Shown here in pieces: positions 26,027 to 32,839 of a stretch of DNA of 32,839 nt; position 1 is the first letter of the stretch; each line of letters begins with the position of its first letter. The notes beneath the pieces were generated by a model. The model was not told the DNA's origin. It saw only the letters and a list, made by a program, of their open reading frames with translations, and ran no database searches. This DNA comes from Phycisphaerae bacterium (GTDB taxonomy: Bacteria > Planctomycetota > Phycisphaerae > UBA1845): contig JAUIEW010000024.1 of the NCBI GenBank assembly GCA_030429365.1, forward strand, positions 1-32,839, in the 5' to 3' direction. The translations under genes and the position numbers were made by a program.

Positions 26027-27578
26027 GGCGTCGCTCTCCTTCACGACCACGAACCGGATATGCCAGTCCCAATCGCGTGAGGTCTCGGTGATAAACGACT
26101 TGAGCCAAAGGCCCCCGCATGTCGACGATTTCCTGCAAGCGCGAGAAAACACCCACGTGATCGGCGAACCCAATGGACTCGATCGAAAACTGCCGCCCCC
26201 TGGCGGTGATCTGATTTTCTACCTTTGAAAACGTATGCGTATCGAGAATCTGTTCCGTTAAAAGCCAGCCGATCGTGGACTTGATCGGACCGGTCAGCGT
26301 CGCCCGCTTCTGAATAATCAGCGGAATGGCCTCGGGCGGAAGATCCTTGATGCAACCCAAGACCCGCGCGGGGGCGGTGTTGATATTGATCAAACCGTAC
26401 TGCTCGGGCGCTTGGTTGAGCGTGCAATAGTCAAAAAGTTTTGCGATCGCCGGACCGCGCAAGGGCGACGACTGCAGGATGTTGTCGATCGTTCGGTCTT
26501 CCAGATAAAGCGCCAAGGTATACGTCTTCGATGTCCCGCGCTCCCGCGTCGCCCCCAGCAGAAAATCCACGATCTTCTGATCGCCGAATACTTCCTCCAA
26601 CCGCGGGCGAATCTTCGCCGCTTCGGTGAACATGTAGATACGCGGCTTGTTGTCGTTGCTGACGTTGAAATCGTGGGTGTACACGGTGATGTATGGCAGC
26701 AGACCGCGTTCGAGGAAACCGTCGGCATTGTCCATCGGAAACGATGTCTCGCCGTCGTCTTCGTTGGGCGTGAGCAAACCATTGCGATCGTAGTCTTCAC
26801 CGTAAAGCAACTGACCGGTCATCCCCTTGACCATCAGCAATTCTTCAACCGTCTCAAACGGCGCGTTCTTGGCACGGTGCGGTGTGGGAAGCGATCCGTA
26901 ATACAGACTCTCCGCGCCAAACTCTCGCGCCTCATCATCGGGATCGCGCCAGTCCAGAATCGCGTGCACCAGTTCCAAAGGCTCCCTGCCGTCGGTGATC
27001 AACGGCGCAATCAACTTCAACAGTTGTTCTTCGGTCGCGAAATTGATGTTGAGTTTTGCCGATTCATCGGTAACGCCGTACCGCACCAGCTCTTCATCGT
27101 CGAGCGGGTTGTCGGCGACAATGCTGAATCGATAGGCGATGCGATCGTTCGTCTCTTCCGTCAGTTCGCCTTTGCCAATTGTTTCTTCCGTGGCTTTCGG
27201 GCTCCACACGAGCGCCTGATCGAACCGCGCCGGGTTGCTGTACCAAGCCTGCGGGTTGTCGCGCTCCGTCCGCAACAGGTGCTTCACCGCCTGCACGCCC
27301 GCTTCAGCCGCCAGCCGACACTGCAACCGCTGCGACATCGCCATGCCAGCCGAATGGTCGGCTTGCACGTGAAACGCATAACTTGCAGACAGAAGCGCCA
27401 GCAAGAGCAACACCACCAGCACCACCGGCAACACCAACCCGCGCGAACGATAACGCGCGCCAACGCGGCGACGACAGACTTCTGTCATCGACTCGCGTGG
27501 CCGGGTTCGCCGAGTTGCCTGGGCCAGTGCATTCGCTGTCTGGGCCTGTGCACTCATTGTGTGGGCCTGCGCGGTCAT
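26007..27578 (-). CDS. gspK: Minor pseudopilin GspK
   Basis: A 523-residue protein from ATG 27578, nine bases after the gspJ stop. GspK caps the tip of the pseudopilus. The prepilin site is RSRG|LVLPV with cleavage after Gly47 and a hydrophobic helix after it. Position +5 lacks the Glu of other pseudopilins, as is normal for GspK. Family blocks are clear: KLNINFATEEQLLKLI, ILDWRDPDDEAREFGAESLYY, NAPFETVEELLMVKGM and GLININTAPARVLGCI. The leader before the cleavage site is unusually long, and its first 21 residues come from three 21-bp DNA repeats. The ATG encoding MTEVCRRR (residue 31) would give a more usual leader. At over 500 residues it is longer than typical GspK (about 320). Confidence 0.93.
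   Translation of the reverse strand: MTAQAHTMSAQAQTANALAQATRRTRPRESMTEVCRRRVGARYRSRGLVLPVVLVVLLLLALLSASYAFHVQADHSAGMAMSQRLQCRLAAEAGVQAVKHLLRTERDNPQAWYSNPARFDQALVWSPKATEETIGKGELTEETNDRIAYRFSIVADNPLDDEELVRYGVTDESAKLNINFATEEQLLKLIAPLITDGREPLELVHAILDWRDPDDEAREFGAESLYYGSLPTPHRAKNAPFETVEELLMVKGMTGQLLYGEDYDRNGLLTPNEDDGETSFPMDNADGFLERGLLPYITVYTHDFNVSNDNKPRIYMFTEAAKIRPRLEEVFGDQKIVDFLLGATRERGTSKTYTLALYLEDRTIDNILQSSPLRGPAIAKLFDYCTLNQAPEQYGLININTAPARVLGCIKDLPPEAIPLIIQKRATLTGPIKSTIGWLLTEQILDTHTFSKVENQITARGRQFSIESIGFADHVGVFSRLQEIVDMRGPLAQVVYHRDLTRLGLAYPVRGREGERRLVISEE
27516..27578 (-). repeat. Three 21-bp tandem repeats at the gspK 5' end
   Basis: Encodes MTAQAHT, MSAQAQT and ANALAQA. Units 1 and 2 share 17 of 21 bases. 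This may be a slippage-made extension of the leader peptide and could vary in copy number. Confidence 0.6.
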
Positions 27579-27587
27579 ATCTGCGAC

Positions 27588-28421
27588 TTATAGACCTTCC
27601 GTAAACGACGAGGCTTCACGCGACATCCGCGAGCCAAAAAAGACATCTGCCTGCTCGGGTCGCACCAGGATCGAATACCGATCAGGGGGCAACGGATCGA
27701 TGTCGTCCTCGTCTTCCATAAAATCATCTTCGACGATGTCCAGTTCCTGGTCCTCAGGGATCACGGGTTCAAAACCGATCGTGATTCGCACCAACTGCGG
27801 CAACGAATTGCCCTGCGTCAACTCCCAGTCATCCCACCAGGTGGCGCCGTCAAAATATTTCAACTCCAGAAACCGAATTTCCGGAGCGTACAACTCTTCC
27901 TTGAACGCCATCTGCGCTTCTTCGACTTCTTCAGCCGACTCTTCGGCTTCTTCGCTCGTCACGATCGCATCGCGCAGATACGTCTTGCTTTCGCGCCGCA
28001 CCAAACCCAGTGCCCGCGGATCACCATCGTCGGTTAAATTTTCCTCGTCCCACGCGATGTAGTAGCGAATCTGCTGCAGATCAAACTGCGGCGGAAGCTT
28101 GCGCTGCCGAACCGTCTGCACTTCGCTGAGCTTGCGATCGGGCATCACCAACGTGTTGACTTCGATGCGATCCTTGTAACCAAACACGCCCACGCCATAA
28201 CCGGGAACATTGCCCACCGCCTGCCGCACTTCGCGGGACATCCGCTCAAGCACCACCCGGGCCAACTGCGCGTCGCGGCTTCTCTTGACCCCTTCGTCGC
28301 GCTGCACCAGCGCGTTGTCGTAAAAAATCATCAACATCGTCATCAGCATCACCAACAAGCTGATGGCAATCACCACCTCCAGCAGCGTGAATCCGCGTCG
28401 AATTGGTTTGCGATGAACCAT
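27588..28421 (-). CDS. gspJ: Minor pseudopilin GspJ
   Basis: A 277-residue protein from ATG 28421; a TTG one codon earlier is less likely. The prepilin site is RRG|FTLLEVVIAI with Glu at +5, so it is processed by the prepilin peptidase and inserted in the pseudopilus tip with GspI and GspK. GspJ character comes from the late beta block FLELKYFDGATWWDDWE...LPQLVRITIGFEP. There are two strongly acidic segments, about residues 161-175 and near the end (DQELDIVEDDF...), not seen in ordinary GspJ. It follows gspI by 29 bases and precedes gspK by nine. No prepilin peptidase (GspO) is in the window. Confidence 0.9.
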   Translation of the reverse strand: MVHRKPIRRGFTLLEVVIAISLLVMLMTMLMIFYDNALVQRDEGVKRSRDAQLARVVLERMSREVRQAVGNVPGYGVGVFGYKDRIEVNTLVMPDRKLSEVQTVRQRKLPPQFDLQQIRYYIAWDEENLTDDGDPRALGLVRRESKTYLRDAIVTSEEAEESAEEVEEAQMAFKEELYAPEIRFLELKYFDGATWWDDWELTQGNSLPQLVRITIGFEPVIPEDQELDIVEDDFMEDEDDIDPLPPDRYSILVRPEQADVFFGSRMSREASSFTEGL

Positions 28422-28450
28422 CAAATCAAAACCGTCGTCGTCCGACGCCC

Positions 28451-29428
28451 TTATCGCCCGCCCCGTCGGCCACCCCGTCCACCGCGGCGACCGTCACGTC
28501 TCGGGTTTTCGTCGTCGTCTGTACCATCACCGGCGCCATCGTCGGGATTGCCTGCCCCGTCGTCGCTCGCACCAACGTCGCCGCCAACACCATCATCGCC
28601 TGCGGCGCCATCTCCACTGCCGCCGCCTGCGGAATCGTCACCGGTTCCGGCGTCACCCGCACCATCATCGCCCGAATCGGTTCCATCCGACTCACCGCCC
28701 GCTTCGGCCCGCTGCTCCGCAAAGATTGTCTCCAACAATGGGCGAATCTCTGCCGGCACCATGTTGAGCACGCTCTCCTCGCCAACGCCCAATGCCGGCA
28801 TCAACACCGGCAAAACCTCCAGCAATTCCTCCATGCTCATGTCACGGAACATCGCCGGGTTCAATTCATTCACATTGACCGAACCACCGCCAACCACCGA
28901 CAACTGGTCGTTGATCTCCGCCGCCCGTTCCTCATCCAGACCGAAGTCCGTCGTCAGATCGAGCGGTCGCGGCAGCGTGCGCAGCGTGTGGTACGTCTTG
29001 AGCACAACTGCTTCTTCAAAGTCGAACTCTTCGTCGGTCTCCAGATCCCGTTCAGGGTCGTAGAGTATCTGCAACGTGATCGCCACCATCGGCGTATCCA
29101 ACGGATGACGCGGCGACGTTGGATTGGGATCTTCCGGCAACGGAACCGCCAGCAATCGCCAACCATAAAACGGAAACAGATTCCCGAACTCGTCTTCCTG
29201 TTCGAGTTCCAATTCCAACAGCCCTGTGTCCATCTCAGCCAACTTCGATTCAGCCAAGAACACCACGCGGGCCATATGATTCGTTTCGTACGTGCGATCG
29301 GTCGCCGACTGAAGCTGCGCACCGATGACGGCCATCCCCATGACGAGCAATCCAACCGCCACCACGACTTCCAGCAAAAGAAAGCCAGGCATCTGCAATT
29401 CCGCATGTCGGTGCATTCGCCGCATCAT
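28451..29428 (-). CDS. gspI: Minor pseudopilin GspI with a long Asp/Gly and RGG tail
   Basis: A 325-residue protein; usual GspI is near 125. The prepilin site is QMPG|FLLLE with Glu at +5. The family block AESKLAEMD...FYGWRL is present in the first 95 residues. After a long middle part the tail (243-325) is low complexity: first Asp/Gly/Ala-rich and acidic, then basic GRRGGRGGRRGGR at the very end. Its start overlaps the gspH stop by four bases (ATGA), so translation is coupled. The assignment to GspI rests on the N-terminus and on position between gspH and gspJ. The tail is unusual and could reach along the channel. Confidence 0.85.
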   Translation of the reverse strand: MMRRMHRHAELQMPGFLLLEVVVAVGLLVMGMAVIGAQLQSATDRTYETNHMARVVFLAESKLAEMDTGLLELELEQEDEFGNLFPFYGWRLLAVPLPEDPNPTSPRHPLDTPMVAITLQILYDPERDLETDEEFDFEEAVVLKTYHTLRTLPRPLDLTTDFGLDEERAAEINDQLSVVGGGSVNVNELNPAMFRDMSMEELLEVLPVLMPALGVGEESVLNMVPAEIRPLLETIFAEQRAEAGGESDGTDSGDDGAGDAGTGDDSAGGGSGDGAAGDDGVGGDVGASDDGAGNPDDGAGDGTDDDENPRRDGRRGGRGGRRGGR

Positions 29429-30210
29429 CGCCGCACACTCGCCTCGCGAATTTCCAGCACGTTATCCTCGGTCAGCTTCTGCGCTTGCAGGAAATCCTTC
29501 CGCAACACCGGAGGCCAACCGTGCTCCTCCATCATTTCCAACTCCTCGATGTAGAGCGACCGCTGCAACCATGCCAGTCCGGTCAGCCCATCTAGGATGA
29601 CTTCCAACCGGCCAAACTCCGTCTCGTCATCTAGGTCTTCAAGCGGCACATTCGCCGGCGCATCGGTCAGCAGAAACGTCGCCCATTCGCTGGTGCCATC
29701 GGTGTCGATCACCAGCGGCGGAAACTCTTCTTCATAGGTCTCGCCAGCCGTCTCTTCGATGTCCTCAAGACGCTCTTCTTCCAACTCCAACGCCAAATCG
29801 TCTTGCCCTAGAAGTTGATCGATTGTCGGTTTGCCCAGGTGAACCCTGGCGCAGCGGATGCCGCGCAAAAGCGTTTCATCCCGCGCCCATGCCGCCAACA
29901 CCGGCCGATACTCCTCCGGAAACTCCAGCGGTCGGTCTTCGACTTCGACAACCGGCTGCCGCTGACTGCCTTGACCGTCGAGCTCGTCTTCGCGTGGGAA
30001 GCGGATGCGATAGCGCAGACCGTCGATCATCGCGTTGGCCCGGGTCAACTGAATGAGCGACCGCATCTGCCGCCCCGATTCGGGCAACTGCGCTCGCGCG
30101 AAATCGTTGAAGAAACTCGGAAGCACCATCGCCATGACGATCGCCAGCAACCCCGTGACCAGCAGGATCTCCAGCAGCGTAAATCCACGATGTGCTTTGG
30201 TGCGACTCAT
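29425..30210 (-). CDS. gspH: Minor pseudopilin GspH
   Basis: A 261-residue protein from ATG 30210. The prepilin site is HRG|FTLLEILLV with Glu at +5, followed by the N-terminal helix. The rest is acidic and poorly conserved, with an insert very rich in Glu (about 140-165) before LVIDTDGTSEWATFLL. Glu-rich loops also occur in gspJ here. Gene order (after gspG, before gspI) and size class favour GspH over other pseudopilins. The 118 bases to gspG contain a hairpin next to the gspG stop. The stop overlaps gspI by four bases. Confidence 0.82.
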   Translation of the reverse strand: MSRTKAHRGFTLLEILLVTGLLAIVMAMVLPSFFNDFARAQLPESGRQMRSLIQLTRANAMIDGLRYRIRFPREDELDGQGSQRQPVVEVEDRPLEFPEEYRPVLAAWARDETLLRGIRCARVHLGKPTIDQLLGQDDLALELEEERLEDIEETAGETYEEEFPPLVIDTDGTSEWATFLLTDAPANVPLEDLDDETEFGRLEVILDGLTGLAWLQRSLYIEELEMMEEHGWPPVLRKDFLQAQKLTEDNVLEIREASVRR

Positions 30211-30305
30211 GGCTTCTCTACATGCAGGCCAAAGCCCGAGACGATCGACGCGGCGTCAATCATCTCGAACTTCGGCGCTGCGACTGAAGCAAGTATCGTT
30301 GTCGA

Positions 30306-30324
30306 TTCGGGAAGCGATCCCGAA
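30306..30324 (-). promoter_or_regulatory. Hairpin just after the gspG stop codon
   Basis: A perfect seven-base stem TTCGGGA/TCCCGAA with a five-base loop starts four bases after the gspG stop on the minus strand. No T-run follows. It could stabilise the gspG mRNA end or partly stop transcription, so that the major pseudopilin is made in excess over the minor ones. Confidence 0.5.
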
Positions 30325-30328
30325 GCGT

Positions 30329-30799
30329 TTACTTCTCTTTCCAGTTGTTGATGTCGTCTTCGGTGCCCTCTTTGCGATCCGGGCCCTTGCTCGACAGGTC
30401 ATAGCTGTCTTCGTTGAACTTTCCGGGCGACTCGTAGACGTATTCCTCGCCCCATGCATCGACCAGTTCCTCGGGCGGTGTATCGAGATAAGGCCCCTTC
30501 CAGATCTTGTCTTCTTCATCGATGGTCGTCGGAATGCGGTGCAGCGCTTCCAATCCTTCGTCGGTGTCGGGATACGCGCCAACATCGAAACGATAACGCT
30601 TCAACGCACCGGCAATCGGACCGCTGCGCCCGATCGCGGACTTGGCCAAACCGATCTTCGCTTCGTCACTGCTCGACATTAGGCTCGGCACCACGAACGC
30701 AGCGAGCAGCGCCAAAATGCCAACCACAATGAGGATTTCCAAAAGCGAAAACCCGCGACGAATCTGTTTTCTCTTGCTTTGAATTTGCCCAATCATCAT
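30329..30799 (-). CDS. gspG: Major pseudopilin GspG
   Basis: A 156-residue protein. ATG 30799 was chosen because an AAGGG site precedes it by six or seven bases and the prepilin leader (MMIGQIQSKRKQIRRG|FSLLE) then has a normal length; the frame is open to 30868. GspG forms the pseudopilus shaft. Family features: Glu at +5, ALKRYRFDVGAYPDTDEGLEAL, a WKGPYLDTPPEELVDAWGEEYVYESPG block and a calcium-binding-type end (YDLSSKGPDRKEGTEDDINNW). It is the best conserved pseudopilin here. The hairpin after its stop fits its need for higher expression. Confidence 0.95.
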   Translation of the reverse strand: MMIGQIQSKRKQIRRGFSLLEILIVVGILALLAAFVVPSLMSSSDEAKIGLAKSAIGRSGPIAGALKRYRFDVGAYPDTDEGLEALHRIPTTIDEEDKIWKGPYLDTPPEELVDAWGEEYVYESPGKFNEDSYDLSSKGPDRKEGTEDDINNWKEK

Positions 30800-30857
30800 T
30801 CCAATCCCTTTGCTAGATGGATCAATACACGCGTCAATATTTCTCGCAGCGCGGTGA

Positions 30858-32063
30858 CTACATTCCACCGCCTTGCGACATCGTCAAAATCGGCAGCAAC
30901 AGCGCCAAGGCAATGCACAACACCAGGACCGCCATCACCAACAACAAAATCGGTTCCAACAAACGAACCGCCACATCGATCGTTCGCGCCGTTCGTGTCT
31001 CGTTCGTATCCGCAATCTGCACGAGCACGTTATCGAGGTTGTTGCTCTCCTCGGCGACGGCCATCATGTCGATCACGTCTTCGGGAAACAGACCGCTCGT
31101 TCCCAGCGGCGTCGAAAGCGACTCGCCTTTTTGTACACTCGTCGCCGCTTCGCCGATGCGTTCCGACAGAATTCGATTTCCCGTCGAATCCTTCGCAATC
31201 TCCAGCGCCTGCAGAATTGGCACACCGTTGGCCAACAGCGTCCCCAAAATCCTGCAAAACCGGCATATCGCCACCATGGTTATAATCTTGCCGAGCATCG
31301 GACCTTTCAGCTTGACCCGATCCCAGGTGATTTTGCCCTGTTCTGTCTTCAAATAGGCATAAATCGCCACAGCGATCACCGCCATCGCGATGAGAATCAC
31401 GTGGTAGTAACCCAGTAGCACATCCGTGACACCGAACACGATGTAACTCAGCGTGTTAAATGCCTCTTCCCGCAAGTGCTTGCGCAATTCCGGAACGACG
31501 AAAATCATCAAGAACATCACGATCGTCGTGCCAGCCGTCATCAGCACGAACGGATAAATCATCGATCCGATCAGCTTGTTGCGCAGTTCATCCTGCCGCT
31601 CCGCGAACAAAGCGATGCGCGTCAACACATCCTCAAGGAACCCGCCGCTCTCACCCGCCCGCACCATCGTCACGTGCAGATCGGCGAAGGCGTTCGGATG
31701 CTTGGCCATCGCATCCCCCAGCGTCTCACCGGAAGCCACATCCTCGCGCACGTCACGCAAGACCGCCGACAACACCGGACTCGTGTTCTGCCTGCCCAGC
31801 ACTTCAAGACTGCGCAGCAGCGGAACACCCGCCCGCAGAAGGTCTGCGAGTTGGGTGTAAAACGACGTCTGATGACGAAGCTTGACCTTCTTCTTCCGCC
31901 CGGAAATCACGGAGGCTGCCGCACCGCCACCCTCCTCAACCGACACCGGAAACAGCGATTGTTCGTCCAGCAGGCGCAGGGCAGCCGACTGGTTGTCAGC
32001 CTGCAACGCACCGGTCACAGCCTGCCCGTCGGAAGCGATGGCCTTGTATCGAAAAGTCGGCAT
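30858..32063 (-). CDS. gspF: Inner-membrane platform protein GspF
   Basis: A 401-residue polytopic protein of the GspF/PilC family, of normal length for the family. It forms the inner-membrane platform that couples the GspE ATPase to pseudopilus growth. Two copies of the cytoplasmic GspF domain are seen. The first (about 68-190) has FYTQLADLLRAGVPLLRSLEVL and VRAGESGGFLEDVL. The second (about 265-385) has FCRILGTLLANGVPILQALEIA and MAVAEESNNLDNVL. Transmembrane helices are near 170-190, 212-238 and 370-393. A 58-base gap separates it from gspG. No clear Shine-Dalgarno sequence precedes ATG 32063. Confidence 0.96.
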   Translation of the reverse strand: MPTFRYKAIASDGQAVTGALQADNQSAALRLLDEQSLFPVSVEEGGGAAASVISGRKKKVKLRHQTSFYTQLADLLRAGVPLLRSLEVLGRQNTSPVLSAVLRDVREDVASGETLGDAMAKHPNAFADLHVTMVRAGESGGFLEDVLTRIALFAERQDELRNKLIGSMIYPFVLMTAGTTIVMFLMIFVVPELRKHLREEAFNTLSYIVFGVTDVLLGYYHVILIAMAVIAVAIYAYLKTEQGKITWDRVKLKGPMLGKIITMVAICRFCRILGTLLANGVPILQALEIAKDSTGNRILSERIGEAATSVQKGESLSTPLGTSGLFPEDVIDMMAVAEESNNLDNVLVQIADTNETRTARTIDVAVRLLEPILLLVMAVLVLCIALALLLPILTMSQGGGM

Positions 32064-32509
32064 TGTGATTTCAGCAAAGGCGACCGATCACCCGGCGCAA
32101 GAACCCAATCTGCGCAGAAGTGCAGTCCGCCCCATATCTCCGCGAACACCCAATTTAAGTGCTGCGGGCATAGCGGCCAAGATAGGCGCACGAGAAGTGT
32201 ACAACTGCTCGCATGCTCTTGACCGTCCGTGGTCCTGTTGAGCACGCTTCGCCAATTGAAGCGATCGCGTGTACCTTACTTCGCCGCAAGCACTTACGTC
32301 AAATAGATAATTGCTCGACCAATCCGTGGTTTTGCAATGACGGGGAATCCTCCCAACGCCTTTTCTACACCGGGCCCAGGGAGTGATTGCAGTTAAAATG
32401 GGAAGAATTGAGACCCAATCTCTTGCGGGCCCAAGATGTGGACGATCTGCGCAAAACGGGAGCAGCCGCCTTGCGGAATTGCAGCACTAAGCTCATTGAA
32501 GACATGAAG
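32064..32509. other. Gap between gspE and gspF
   Basis: About 446 bases with no convincing gene. A minus-strand promoter could be drawn (TTGACG at 32297-32302, 18-base spacer, TAAGGT at 32273-32278), which would start near 32265 and read into gspF. Its -10 is weak. No rho-independent terminator for gspE was found. The gap interrupts an otherwise compact operon. Confidence 0.35.
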
Positions 32510-32839
32510 TTAGGCTTTGGCGACGCGGACCACTTCGCTGATCGTGGTCTTACCCTCGCGAACCTTGTCCCAGCCGTCTTCACGCATCGCGCGGAATCCG
32601 GTCTTTCGGGCCGCATTTAGCAACTCGCCAGCCGTCCCCTGCCGAATGATCACTTCGCGGATGTCGTCGTTGATTCGAAGGAACTCATAAATACCAACGC
32701 GGCCTTTGAATCCGGTGTCGCGACATTCGCGACAACCAGCTCCGCGATGCACCATGCCGCTGGGCGGGAGCTCAAAATCGTTGGGCACTTCCGACGGTTC
32801 CGGCGTGTACTCTTCCTTGCACTTCGGACAGATTCGCCT
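32510..32839 (-). CDS. gspE: Secretion ATPase GspE, C-terminal end only
   Basis: The last 109 residues of a GspE/PilB-family ATPase. The 5' part, with Walker A, Walker B and the Asp/His boxes, lies beyond the right edge. The zinc-binding tetracysteine motif is complete: ICPKC at the start and CRECRDTGFKGRVGIYEFL about 30 residues later, the classic GspE signature. The ending (LLNAARKTGFRAMREDGWDKV...G.TTISEVVRVAK) is also typical. GspE powers pseudopilus assembly from the cytoplasmic face through GspL and GspF. Confidence 0.95.
   Translation of the reverse strand, partial: RRICPKCKEEYTPEPSEVPNDFELPPSGMVHRGAGCRECRDTGFKGRVGIYEFLRINDDIREVIIRQGTAGELLNAARKTGFRAMREDGWDKVREGKTTISEVVRVAKA

Noticed and set aside
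26027-26173. Longer N-terminus of the gspL product (start at 26173)
   Set aside because: It would overlap gspK by 167 bases and adds a non-conserved head. The PilM homology begins just after the TTG at 26026, which has a GGAG site.
32387-32620. Rightward 77-codon frame overlapping gspE
   Set aside because: Most of it is antisense to the conserved GspE C-terminus and it has no ribosome site.

Overview
The window looks like a piece of chromosome from a planctomycete-type bacterium (PVC superphylum, possibly near Phycisphaerae). This is inferred from several traits seen together: small zinc-ribbon membrane proteins with a CxxCGYNLRG...CPECG signature, a stand-alone STN-domain protein of the kind common in Planctomycetes, two proteins ending in a pseudopilin-like 'PRDPF...RYLP...LYSV...GVDDGG' segment, and a type II secretion (T2S) locus with greatly expanded secretin-family proteins. 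No rRNA or other taxonomic marker lies inside the window.

Left edge (1-350): two tandem promoters on the minus strand share the 10-mer TTGACAACGA, and a boxA-like motif follows. They resemble an rRNA leader reading out of the window, so an rRNA operon may start just beyond position 1. From 383 to 6878 lie assorted membrane and exported proteins: two zinc-ribbon membrane proteins, a 48-residue small protein with a strong terminator, two tandem paralogues of unknown function and an STN-domain protein with a 58-residue Gly-rich stretch. A gene-free kilobase (6879-7876) holds a promoter-to-terminator unit that could encode a small RNA, followed by an A-type Fe-S carrier gene. Two different REPIN-like inverted repeats sit at 1673-1737 and 8351-8427.

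Main locus (8449-32839, minus strand): a T2S operon read right to left: gspE (3' end only), gspF, gspG, gspH, gspI, gspJ, gspK, a gspL (PilM-PilN type), a gspM/PilO-like protein with an apparent PilP/GspC-like second domain, a giant 2804-residue protein, a 1731-residue secretin GspD, and a small lipoprotein. Pseudopilins, inner-membrane platform and ATPase look orthodox. The outer part does not. GspD carries about 14 N1-type (Secretin_N-like) modules before its barrel, where ordinary GspD has N0-N3. The gene before it encodes about 27 more such modules plus an N0/STN-like domain and has no barrel. The giant protein ends with the first half of a module, and mature GspD begins with the second half of one.

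Working model (inference): the platform assembles a GspG-type pseudopilus. The giant protein and GspD form a very long periplasmic channel made of stacked rings, suited to the wide and folded periplasm of planctomycetes. The downstream lipoprotein is in the position of a pilotin. The modular giant protein is the strongest candidate for something poorly described.
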